This document shows positions 6,742 to 13,975 of a stretch of DNA of 14,258 nt, one piece after another. How positions within the stretch are numbered: position 1 is the stretch's first letter; every line of letters begins with the position of its first letter. A model generated the notes under the pieces. The model made no database searches. It saw nothing but the letters and a program-made list of their open reading frames with translations, and had not been told where the DNA came from. The stretch comes from Gammaproteobacteria bacterium (lineage in GTDB: Bacteria > Pseudomonadota > Gammaproteobacteria > Pseudomonadales > Pseudohongiellaceae): NCBI GenBank assembly GCA_016762995.1, contig JAESUT010000221.1, positions 1-14,258 on the forward strand. The letters run 5' to 3'. The translations under genes and the position numbers were made by a program.

Positions 6742-7035
6742 ATGGACGACGCAACAAGACAAGAAATTGAAGCGGCAACTTTTCGAAGACTGCTGCAACA
6801 TTTAGATAACAACAAGGATGTTCAAAATATTGATCTGATGAACCTTGCAAGCTTTTGTAGAAACTGCTTGTCGAAATGGTATGTGGCAGAGGCAGAGTCT
6901 CGCGGCACGGATATTGATTATGAAGCGGCACGAGAGATTGTCTATGGCATGCCTTACCCCGAATGGAAGTCCAAATACCAATCGGAAGCCAGTGCGGAGC
7001 AGTTGCGGAAATTCGATAGTCGACCAGTCGACTAG
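6742..7035 (+). CDS. DUF1244 family protein
   Basis: This 97-residue protein matches the DUF1244 family (PF06844) from memory: LASFCRNCLSKWY (35-47) with Cys39 and Cys42, then YGMPYPEWKSKYQSEA near the C-terminus. The family is small, cytoplasmic and of unknown function; the CxxC pair could bind a metal, but no other obvious ligands are seen. There is no signal peptide. The ATG has only a weak, distant GGGCGG upstream, and no better in-frame start exists before the stop at 6703, so translation may depend on the preceding hpf gene. The shared terminator supports co-transcription with hpf. Confidence 0.85.
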   Translation: MDDATRQEIEAATFRRLLQHLDNNKDVQNIDLMNLASFCRNCLSKWYVAEAESRGTDIDYEAAREIVYGMPYPEWKSKYQSEASAEQLRKFDSRPVD

Positions 7036-7055
7036 CTAGTTGCAATGCACATCGA

Positions 7056-7091
7056 GGGAAATCTCTGAGCGTACTTAGAGATTTCCCTTTT
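7056..7091 (+). terminator. Rho-independent terminator after the hpf-DUF1244 block
   Basis: GGGAAATCTCT (7056-7066) pairs perfectly with AGAGATTTCCC (7077-7087). Three further pairs (one of them G-T) extend the stem to 14 bp around a CGTA loop. TTTT follows at 7088-7091. It begins 20 bases after the DUF1244 stop. It also faces the convergent CDGSH-GltS gene ending at 7173, but the plus-strand T-run is the better one. Confidence 0.9.
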
Positions 7092-7172
7092 CCTTGTAAA
7101 TATTGGGTGATGCGCTAAATTCTGGCAGATTGGAAGTTAACTTGTCAGTATCCACTAAACACTTAAAGTGAT

Positions 7173-8735
7173 TCAAGGAAGCAGTTCTAGCCCCGAATAT
7201 TTGACGCCAGATAGCATCCCCATTTCTCTATGCCAGGTAGCCAAATCATTTTTATTGAATTTACTTAGATCATCATGGCCGCAGGCTCTAGACATAACCT
7301 GCATTAGTTCAACCGATGCTTCAAAAAAATTCTTCAACTGCATTGCGGATTTTTTTACATTGAGTCGTTGGCGTAAATCTGCCTTCTGTGTGGCGATACC
7401 TGCAGGACAATTGTTAGTGTTGCACATACGCGCTGCTACACAGCCTATAGACTGCATGGCACTGTTAGAGATAGCCACGCCATCTGCTCCTAATGCCAAT
7501 GCCTTTACAAAATCCATAGGCATTCGCAATCCGCCAGTTATAATTAGCGTGACCCGACCGCTGGCACCTTGCTCGTCTAGATACCTGCGTGCTCTTGCTA
7601 GTGCTGGAATAGTTGGCACGCTTATATGGTCTCTGAACATTTCTGGCGCGGCACCTGTGCCGCCGCCGCGGCCATCCAATATTATATAATCGGCACTAGC
7701 ATCAAGCGCGAATTGAATATCCGCTTCAATATGATTGGCACTCAGTTTGAAGCCAATGGGAATACCGCCGGTAATTTCTCTTACACGATCGGCAAAGCGG
7801 TTAAAATCACTTGCCGTGTTTAGGTCTTTAAACGTAGGCGGTGATATCGCCGGCTCGCCCTCGGGAATACCCCGCACCTGGGAAATTTTCCCGGTGTTTT
7901 TATTGCCCGGCAGATGACCGCCCGTGCCCGTCTTTGCACCTTGCCCTCCTTTAAAGTGGAACGCCTGCACATTTTCTAGAAGAGATTCGCGATACCCAAA
8001 CTGGGCGCTTGCCAGCTCATACAGATAGCGTGAATTTGCCTCCCGCTCCTCGGGCAGCATGCCTCCCTCACCGCTGCAAATACCTGTGCCAGCAAGTTCC
8101 GCCCCCATTGCAAGGGCTATCTTCGCTTCTTCCGACAACGCACCGAAACTCATGTCAGAGACAAATAAAGGAATCTTCAGCCTGAGTGGCTTCTTTGATT
8201 CTGGGCCAATGACGAGTTCAGTGGCAACCGGTGCATCTTCGAACAAAGGTTTTGTTGCCATTTGAGCCGTCATGATTTGCAGGTCATCCCAGTGCGGCAA
8301 TTTGTGACGCGGCACTCCCATTGAGGTCATGGGGCCATGATGCCCCATCTGTGTTAAGCCCTCACGAGCTAATTGATGTATGAACTCAACCGTTGGCTCT
8401 TCTTGAGTCGCGATAGCAACGGGCGCGCCGGAATCGCTAGCTTGAATACCCGGACCCTCTTTACCAACATCTTCTGCCTTAAATTTTTTATGTGTGCCAT
8501 CACAATACGGTGTATTGCTGGAATGCTTACAATTACAAAGATAAGCATCACCTTCCTCCTTTGCCGTGAAGCTTTTTGGAGTGAAGTTTGTTCCTTTATG
8601 TGAGCCATCACAAAAAGGCTGGTTGTTTGACCGCCCGCACATGCAATAGTAATTTTTTTCTCCTTCTTTCAAGGAGACTTTAACTGGCTTGTTATCCGCC
8701 ACTATGGGTTTACTTGCTGCTTGGGATTCACTCAT
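7173..8735 (-). CDS. Twin-CDGSH / FMN-dependent glutamate synthase domain fusion protein
   Basis: The 520-residue protein joins two iron-sulfur modules to a GOGAT-type domain. CDGSH domain 1 has ligands C31, C33, C42 and H46 (YYCMCGRSNNQPFCDGSHKG). Domain 2 has C67, C69, C78 and H82 (YLCNCKHSSNTPYCDGTHKK). Each should hold a [2Fe-2S] cluster. After a linker (about 85-115), residues 160-500 form the FMN-binding (beta/alpha)8 domain of glutamate synthase: VSDMSFGALSEEAK, KGGQGAKTGTGGHLPG, DGRGGGTGAAP. The [3Fe-4S] cysteines sit at C432, C438 and C443 in C-x5-C-x4-C spacing. The glutaminase and C-terminal beta-helix domains of GltB are absent, as in archaeal-type stand-alone GltS. No gltD partner is near. 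It is cytoplasmic. ATG 8735 has only a weak TGGAA upstream. Its true substrate is unknown. Confidence 0.92.
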   Translation of the reverse strand: MSESQAASKPIVADNKPVKVSLKEGEKNYYCMCGRSNNQPFCDGSHKGTNFTPKSFTAKEEGDAYLCNCKHSSNTPYCDGTHKKFKAEDVGKEGPGIQASDSGAPVAIATQEEPTVEFIHQLAREGLTQMGHHGPMTSMGVPRHKLPHWDDLQIMTAQMATKPLFEDAPVATELVIGPESKKPLRLKIPLFVSDMSFGALSEEAKIALAMGAELAGTGICSGEGGMLPEEREANSRYLYELASAQFGYRESLLENVQAFHFKGGQGAKTGTGGHLPGNKNTGKISQVRGIPEGEPAISPPTFKDLNTASDFNRFADRVREITGGIPIGFKLSANHIEADIQFALDASADYIILDGRGGGTGAAPEMFRDHISVPTIPALARARRYLDEQGASGRVTLIITGGLRMPMDFVKALALGADGVAISNSAMQSIGCVAARMCNTNNCPAGIATQKADLRQRLNVKKSAMQLKNFFEASVELMQVMSRACGHDDLSKFNKNDLATWHREMGMLSGVKYSGLELLP

Positions 8736-8736
8736 T

Positions 8737-8821
8737 CTATGTTCCAGGGAATACTTTGGGGGGGGTAATAGCGCATTTAATTATAGGAAACAGCTAGGTT
8801 TTTCTTTTTTGCTATGTTCCA
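8737..8821. promoter_or_regulatory. Upstream region of the CDGSH-GltS gene: -10 box and repeated 10-mer
   Basis: On the minus strand a perfect TATAAT lies at 8785-8780, 45 bases before the start codon; no good -35 box is at the expected distance, so an activator may be needed. The 10-mer CTATGTTCCA occurs twice on the plus strand, at 8737-8746 (touching the start codon) and 8812-8821, 75 bases apart. The second copy also forms an inverted repeat, GCTATG-N10-CATAGC (8811-8832). The AraC-type regulator gene just upstream is the obvious candidate to bind here, but this is inference. Confidence 0.35.
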
Positions 8822-8972
8822 TTTGGCATAGCCTCATCTTACAGGAGAGCTCCTTCAGGTATAAGCTTCGATTTCCCTGCCGAACCTTCGAAAATGCACC
8901 TGCCGATTCGACTTCCTAGTCTCCATCATTACATCCTAGGGTGACTACTTTATTCATCACTCTAGTTCGTTG

Positions 8973-9968
8973 CTACGTCTTCTCCGCTAGAAATAGCTTA
9001 TTGCGAACCAAGCTACGGTACTCTACCGGCGTTACAGTGGTTGCCTTCTTAAATAGGCTAGTGAAATAACTCGCATCCTGATAGCCGACCATATCGGCAA
9101 CTTCGGATACTGCGAGGTTACTCTGCTTTAACAACTCTTGGGCATGTTCGATTCTAAGGTTCTGTAAGTACTGCAGTGGTGAAGTATTGGTCGCGAGTTT
9201 GAATCGGCGGTTTAAGGACCGTACGCTGAGCTTAAACCTCTCCGCTAGGGCGCTTATAACCACGTCGGCTTGGTAGTTTTGGTCAAGCCACTCCTGTACC
9301 TTTATTATCTCTTCATCATGGTGACTACGCTGCTGATCTTCATTGAGGAGCAAGGATTCATAGGAGCGTTTCAACTCGTGGGTAAATTGCCGCGCTATTT
9401 CGCCGGCAATCGATTCGCCATACAGTTGCTCCACAAAATACAACATGATGTCGCGAAATGCGTTGATGCTGCCGGTGCAATAGAGTTTTTCATCGCTGGT
9501 GATGAAGCGTTTGCGCTGTAATTTTATGTCGGGGTAGCGCTCAATAAATTCATCAAAGAAACGCCAGTGGGTGGTAGCAGATTTGCCTTGAAGTAGGCCG
9601 GCCTCAGCGAGAAAAAAACTGCCGGTCACGATCGAGCAGAGTGTGCTACCGGCCGTGTGCTGCTGTACAAGCCAATTCATCATGGGCTTTAGTTTGAGGA
9701 GTGAGGATCTGGGGTTTCCCCAAATGCCTGGTACAAAGATAAGATCGCTGCTTATTATGCCGTCTAGCGTGGTCTGACAACTGATGCGCATGCCGCCACT
9801 GAGTGTAAGTTCGGTAGAGTCAGTGCCTGACGCCAATTCAATCGTAACGAGTTTGTCGAGTTGCCGTCTGGACCTTGCAATATCGTTAGCGGCACTCAGC
9901 ATCTCTAAGGGGATAGTAACGGTCGATCCCAGTGCCTTAGGTACGGCGATTATGGTTACGTGTTTCAT
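8973..9968 (-). CDS. GlxA-family transcriptional regulator (DJ-1/PfpI-like + AraC HTH)
   Basis: This 331-residue regulator has an N-terminal DJ-1/PfpI-like domain (about 1-190). Cys111 in STLCSIVTGSFFLAEAGLL sits where the class I amidotransferase-like nucleophile lies; these domains usually sense ligands and do not act as enzymes. The AraC/XylS DNA-binding domain occupies about 225-325: ALAERFKLSVRSLNRRFK is the first helix-turn-helix, and VADMVGYQDASYFTSLFKK the second, with the typical GY.d.SyF..lFKk signature. The ligand is unknown; known relatives govern amino acid, betaine or carnitine use. The ATG 9968 lies 26 bp after greB, so it may be the last gene of the serA-serC-dinB-greB run. 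It precedes the CDGSH-GltS gene by 237 bp on the same strand, which makes that gene a plausible target. Confidence 0.9.
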   Translation of the reverse strand: MKHVTIIAVPKALGSTVTIPLEMLSAANDIARSRRQLDKLVTIELASGTDSTELTLSGGMRISCQTTLDGIISSDLIFVPGIWGNPRSSLLKLKPMMNWLVQQHTAGSTLCSIVTGSFFLAEAGLLQGKSATTHWRFFDEFIERYPDIKLQRKRFITSDEKLYCTGSINAFRDIMLYFVEQLYGESIAGEIARQFTHELKRSYESLLLNEDQQRSHHDEEIIKVQEWLDQNYQADVVISALAERFKLSVRSLNRRFKLATNTSPLQYLQNLRIEHAQELLKQSNLAVSEVADMVGYQDASYFTSLFKKATTVTPVEYRSLVRNKLFLAEKT

Positions 9969-9994
9969 AATCCAATCATCGGTGTTTTTTCTGT

Positions 9995-10489
9995 TCAGTA
10001 CTCAATAGCGAGGACATAGTAGACCTTGTGGCCGGTAGGAGAGTCTATCTCGATTTCACTGTCGACTTCCTTAGCCAAGAGCGCGCGACCTAATGGTGCA
10101 TCAATGCTGATATGGCCTTTCTGAGGGTCTAGTTCATCGGGGCCAACAATTTTATACCTGAGCGTGTTCTGATCTTCATCTTCGAGAGTGACGATTGCGC
10201 CGAAATAGATCTTGTCTTGATTTGACGGGGGCTCGGAAACTACCGTCATCTCCTCCAGCCGTTTGCTTAGGTACCTGACTCTGCTGTCAATTTCACGCAG
10301 ACGCTTCTTGCCATAAATGTATTCGGCATTCTCTGACCTATCGCCCTGTGCGGCGGCCTCGGAGACCGACTGGGTAATCACTGGGCGCTCGACCTTCCAG
10401 AGCTGATGTAGCTCTGCTTTCATTGCTTTCTCGCCCTCAGCGGTAATGTATTTTGCGCTAGGCGGTCGTGGTGGTCGGTATCTACTCAT
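9995..10489 (-). CDS. greB: Transcription elongation factor GreB
   Basis: The 164-residue protein enters the RNA polymerase secondary channel and stimulates cleavage of backtracked transcripts. An N-terminal coiled coil carries the tip acidic residues Asp50 and Glu53 in AAQGDRSENAEYIYGKKRLREID, which corresponds to D41/E44 of E. coli Gre factors. The YIYGKKRLREIDSR-RYLSKRLE stretch marks GreB rather than GreA. The C-terminal FKBP-like domain (about 90-164) has FGAIVTLEDED and DAPLGRALLAKEV. The ATG lies 4 bases after the dinB stop (TGAGCGCATG) and has no clear Shine-Dalgarno of its own, so translational coupling to dinB is likely. Confidence 0.95.
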   Translation of the reverse strand: MSRYRPPRPPSAKYITAEGEKAMKAELHQLWKVERPVITQSVSEAAAQGDRSENAEYIYGKKRLREIDSRVRYLSKRLEEMTVVSEPPSNQDKIYFGAIVTLEDEDQNTLRYKIVGPDELDPQKGHISIDAPLGRALLAKEVDSEIEIDSPTGHKVYYVLAIEY

Positions 10490-10493
10490 GCGC

Positions 10494-11579
10494 TCAGGAG
10501 TCCAGACCGAGATTTAATTGGTCTTTATCATTTTCTGTATTTGAATTATCTGTAAGTGGGATCAATCTGACGCCCATACCAAGCAATCGAACCGGTTTGT
10601 TGCCGCGGGCAAATCCTAGTTCGCAAAGCGCTCTATAATTATCGGCATCCGTTGTGGAGGATATCATTTCGACTGTAGTGCCTACGAAGTCATGGAATTT
10701 AATTTTCACAAATTGTTTTTGAATTTGGTAGCTGTCTTTGAGATTCAGCATTCGCTTAAGTAGCTGAGCTTCTAACGCAGGGAGTGCATTGAGACAGCTT
10801 TCTAGCGAGGGCAGATCCTCCGCAAAGGTGTTCTCCACACTAAGCGATTTACGAATGCGGTCAGTTTGCACGGCGCGGTCATCGATTCCCTGACTAAGAT
10901 TGTACAAGCGATCGCCGAATGAGCCGAAGTGTTTTCGGAGTTCTTCCTCGCCAAGTTGTCTAAGGTCTTCGCAACACTCCAAGCCTAGGCGCTTCATCTT
11001 AGCAGCAGTGACTTTTCCGACGCCGTGTAGTTTTTTAACCGGTAGAGTGGCGACGAATGCCGAGACTTGTTCGGGACGAATCACGAACTGTCCGTCGGGC
11101 TTTTCCCAGTCGCTGGCGATCTTGGCTAAAAATTTGTTCGGTGCGATGCCCGCTGAAATAGTTATGCCGACGGTGTCCTTTACTTCCTGACGAATTGCCT
11201 CGGCGATACGGGTGGCACTGCCAAGATAATGGCTGCAATCACTAACATCTAAAAAGGCCTCATCGAGTGAGAGCGGTTCTATCAACTCAGTATAGTGTCG
11301 AAAGACTTGATGAATGAGTTCGGAGGCAAGCCGATATTTTTCCATGTCGGGACGAATGATTATAAGGTCGGGACAGAGCTTGCGTGCCATGGCTGAAGCC
11401 ATCGCTGAATGAATGCCGAATTTTCTCGCTTCATAGTTGCAGGTTGCGACTACTCCACGGCGACTCGGCGAACCACCCACGGCAATCGGTAGATTGACTA
11501 ATTCTGGATTGTCGCGCATCTCTATTGATGCATAGAAGCAGTCGCAATCGCAGTGAATGATTTTTCGGGAAATACCCAT
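10494..11579 (-). CDS. dinB: DNA polymerase IV (Y family)
   Basis: The gene encodes a translesion polymerase of 361 residues from ATG 11577-11579. A TTG start at 11609 would add ten residues, but it lies within an inverted repeat and the family start fits the internal ATG. Palm motifs are KIIHCDCDCFYASIEMRD, with metal ligand Asp11 and steric-gate Tyr16, and LSLDEAFLD, with the second acidic pair. Helix-hairpin-helix LHGVGKVTAAKM and the little-finger domain (SVENTFAEDL...KFHDF) follow. The C-terminal QLNLGL is a good beta-clamp binding motif. The protein closely resembles Pseudomonas Pol IV. I see no CTGT-N8-ACAG LexA box in the 90 bases before the start. It lies between serC and greB, so it is probably read from the serA promoter, or controlled by the hairpin at 11592-11610. 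Confidence 0.94.
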   Translation of the reverse strand: MGISRKIIHCDCDCFYASIEMRDNPELVNLPIAVGGSPSRRGVVATCNYEARKFGIHSAMASAMARKLCPDLIIIRPDMEKYRLASELIHQVFRHYTELIEPLSLDEAFLDVSDCSHYLGSATRIAEAIRQEVKDTVGITISAGIAPNKFLAKIASDWEKPDGQFVIRPEQVSAFVATLPVKKLHGVGKVTAAKMKRLGLECCEDLRQLGEEELRKHFGSFGDRLYNLSQGIDDRAVQTDRIRKSLSVENTFAEDLPSLESCLNALPALEAQLLKRMLNLKDSYQIQKQFVKIKFHDFVGTTVEMISSTTDADNYRALCELGFARGNKPVRLLGMGVRLIPLTDNSNTENDKDQLNLGLDS

Positions 11580-11591
11580 GACAATTTCTAG

Positions 11592-11610
11592 TTTGGCAAT
11601 GCTTGCCAAA
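11592..11610. promoter_or_regulatory. Inverted repeat just upstream of dinB
   Basis: TTTGGCAA (11592-11599) and TTGCCAAA (11603-11610) are perfect 8-bp inverted arms around TGC. The repeat ends 12 bases before the likely dinB ATG. It could be an operator for an unknown repressor, or an RNA hairpin in the serC-dinB spacer affecting dinB translation, since no clear Shine-Dalgarno is visible there. It is not a LexA-type site. Confidence 0.4.
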
Positions 11611-11669
11611 ACTACAGCAGGCCCCCACAGAAGTAAATGCGGTAGGGCCCGCTGCGTGATCGCCTTTGT

Positions 11670-12758
11670 CTAGGCGTTGTTTTTTTCAAACTCTTGCATG
11701 AATTCAGCGAGAGCGATACAGCCTTCTCTAGGCATGGCGTTGTAGATCGACGCGCGCACACCGCCGACGTTACGATGACCCTTGAGGGCATACAGGCCTT
11801 TCGCCAATGCCTGCTCGAGGAAATCGCTTAGCAGGTCGTTGTTGGCTAGGTTAAACGTAACGTTCATAGTGGAACGGTGTGCCTTTTGAACAGCCGCTAG
11901 ATAGAAATCCGAGTTATCTATTACGTCATACAGAAGTGCCGATTTTTCATCGTTGCGGGCCTCCATCGCATCAAGGCCGCCTTCGCCTTTCAGCCATTCC
12001 AATACCAGTTTCATCATATAGATGGCGAAGGTGTTGTTGGTGTTTGCGAGGGAGTGCTTGTCTGCATAGGTCTTGTAGTTCAGCAGGGTGGGTGTTTCTG
12101 GTGTCGCGTGGCCCAGTAGGTCTTCGCGGATAATTACGCAGGCGAGGCCCGCAGGTCCCAGGTTTTTTTGTAAGCCGGCATAGATCACTCCAAATTGAGA
12201 GATGTCGAGCCTGCGGGAGAGTAACTCTGAGGTCATATCAGCAACGAGAGGAATCTCGCCAGTGTCGGGAAATTGCTGCCAGCGTGTTCCATAGATCGTG
12301 TTATTGCTGGTGATATGCACATAGGATGTGTCTGCATCGAGGCTAGCAACATCAAATTCAGGAATTCGATCGAAGTCTGTGTCCTCGCTGCTAGCAGCGA
12401 CAGTTACATTGCCATAGCGAGCGGCTTCTTTTCTAGCCAGGCCAGCGAAGTTGCCTGTTTCAACATAGGCCGCTTTCTTGGCAGGATTGCGACTAATTAG
12501 ATTCATGGGTATGGCGGAAAATTGCATCTGTGCGCCGCCGTGAACATAGAGAATCTTGTAGTTATCAGGAATATTCGCAAGTTCGGTTAACAGAGCATCA
12601 GCCGAATTGATTACATCCTCGAATTCTTTGGAGCGATGGCTGATTTCTATGAGACCAGTGCCCATGTCGCGATAATTTAGAAATTCCCGCTGTGCGATCT
12701 CCATCACAGCTGTTGGGAGCATCGCCGGTCCTGCGCCAAAATTAAAAACTCGAGTCAT
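11670..12758 (-). CDS. serC: Phosphoserine aminotransferase
   Basis: The 362-residue PLP enzyme converts 3-phosphohydroxypyruvate and glutamate to phosphoserine and 2-oxoglutarate; in many bacteria it also serves pyridoxal phosphate synthesis. Length and motifs match the E. coli enzyme: FNFGAGPAMLP at the N-terminus, EISHRSKEF, VHGGAQMQF, and the PLP lysine Lys198 in YAGLQKNLGPAG, at the same number as in E. coli. The C-terminal GHRNVGGVRASIYNAMP binds substrate phosphate. ATG 12758 follows a modest GGAA. It starts 35 bp after serA, forming a serine-synthesis operon; the third enzyme, SerB, is not in view. Confidence 0.97.
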   Translation of the reverse strand: MTRVFNFGAGPAMLPTAVMEIAQREFLNYRDMGTGLIEISHRSKEFEDVINSADALLTELANIPDNYKILYVHGGAQMQFSAIPMNLISRNPAKKAAYVETGNFAGLARKEAARYGNVTVAASSEDTDFDRIPEFDVASLDADTSYVHITSNNTIYGTRWQQFPDTGEIPLVADMTSELLSRRLDISQFGVIYAGLQKNLGPAGLACVIIREDLLGHATPETPTLLNYKTYADKHSLANTNNTFAIYMMKLVLEWLKGEGGLDAMEARNDEKSALLYDVIDNSDFYLAAVQKAHRSTMNVTFNLANNDLLSDFLEQALAKGLYALKGHRNVGGVRASIYNAMPREGCIALAEFMQEFEKNNA

Positions 12759-12793
12759 TGTCTTATTCCAATTGTGTGTCAGTTTGTGGTGAG

Positions 12794-13975
12794 CTAAAGC
12801 AGTGTAACTTTGATCACGTCTTCGATTTCTGAAATCGCGGTTAGTGCTTCTTCTGAAGGTCGCGCCTCTAAGTCGATTAAGTTGTAAGCAATATCATCGC
12901 GGCTCTTATTCAGCATATCCCTTACGTTGATATTCTGATCTGCGAGTACCGATAATATCTGACCAAGCATCTTAGGTACGTTGCGGTTGCAGATGGCCAG
13001 ACGAGTGCAGCTGCCTGCATCGGCAGTTCGATCTAAGGATGCTGCCGGAAAGTTGACCGAGTTTTTGATGTTGCCGTTTTCAAGAAAATCCATAAGCTGG
13101 TCTGCGGCCATGATCGCGCAGTTCTCTTCGGCTTCGTTAGTGCTGGCGCCGATATGCGGCATGGAAATCACATCTTCTCTGCCCATCAATTCGGGTCGAG
13201 GGAAATCGCTTACGTACTTGCCGAGCTTGCCAGATTCCAGAGCGTCGAGAAGGGCTTTAGAGTCGACGATTTCATCGCGTGCAAAGTTCAATAAGCAGGT
13301 GCCCTCTTTCATGGATGCGAAAACTTCCGCATTCATTAAGTCACGTGTCGCATCTAATACTGGCAAATGCAGAGAGATAAAATCGGAGCTGGCAACCAAG
13401 GCGGCAATGTTCTCTTTGCGGCGCACCTTACTTGGTAGGCGCCATGCGGCCTCTACAGAAAGGGCGGGATCGTAGCCTTGCACTTGCATACCCAGATCGA
13501 TCGCCATTTCGGCAACTAGAGAGCCTATCGCGCCCAGGCCTATCACGCCCAATGTCTTGCCGGCAATCTCACTACCCTTGAAGCGCTTCTTCTCACTCTC
13601 CATCAGCTTGGATAATTCGGCTTCGTCTTTGATTTCAGTCTGTGTGCTGGCAAACCCGATGCCTGGAACAATTCCTCGTGAGGCGAGCAAAAGTCCACAC
13701 AATACTAGCTCCTTAACGGCGTTAGCATTCGCGCCAGGTGTGTTGAATACGACGACACCTGCCTCTGTGCATGCATCGACAGGCACGTTGTTTGTGCCAG
13801 CACCCGCTCGAGCGACAGCTTTCAGGTCTGCATCTATAGTCGATGCATCTAATTTATGGCTTCGTAGCAGAATGGCATCGGCGCCAGTAATGTCTGCATC
13901 GACTTGAAATTCTGCATCACGGAAGCGCGTCAATCCCTTCGCTGAGATTGCGTTATAGGTCTTAATTTTGTGCAT
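12794..13975 (-). CDS. serA: D-3-phosphoglycerate dehydrogenase (short form with ACT domain)
   Basis: The enzyme oxidises 3-phosphoglycerate to 3-phosphohydroxypyruvate, the first step of serine synthesis. At 393 residues it is the short form: substrate-binding halves flanking a Rossmann domain with GLGAIG (146-151) and Asp169 for NAD. Catalytic Arg233 (NFARDEIVD) and His274 (MPHIGAST) are visible; the partner glutamate is likely in DFPRPEL. The C-terminal ACT domain (about 320-393, beginning after CTRLAICNRNVPKMLG) probably gives serine feedback control. No second regulatory domain is present. ATG 13975 has AGGAAA about 6 bases upstream. It is the first gene of the minus-strand run. Confidence 0.95.
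   Translation of the reverse strand: MHKIKTYNAISAKGLTRFRDAEFQVDADITGADAILLRSHKLDASTIDADLKAVARAGAGTNNVPVDACTEAGVVVFNTPGANANAVKELVLCGLLLASRGIVPGIGFASTQTEIKDEAELSKLMESEKKRFKGSEIAGKTLGVIGLGAIGSLVAEMAIDLGMQVQGYDPALSVEAAWRLPSKVRRKENIAALVASSDFISLHLPVLDATRDLMNAEVFASMKEGTCLLNFARDEIVDSKALLDALESGKLGKYVSDFPRPELMGREDVISMPHIGASTNEAEENCAIMAADQLMDFLENGNIKNSVNFPAASLDRTADAGSCTRLAICNRNVPKMLGQILSVLADQNINVRDMLNKSRDDIAYNLIDLEARPSEEALTAISEIEDVIKVTLL

Noticed and set aside
7168..7689. 173-codon plus-strand frame opposite the CDGSH-GltS gene
   Set aside because: It lies antisense to the conserved FMN/[3Fe-4S] region, with no recognisable domain; a shadow of the real gene.
11580..11609. Upstream TTG start for dinB adding ten residues
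   Set aside because: The added residues are encoded within an inverted repeat and are not part of the family N-terminus, which begins near KIIH.
12981..13475. 164-codon plus-strand frame opposite serA
   Set aside because: It is antisense to strongly conserved catalytic residues of SerA and has no family features.
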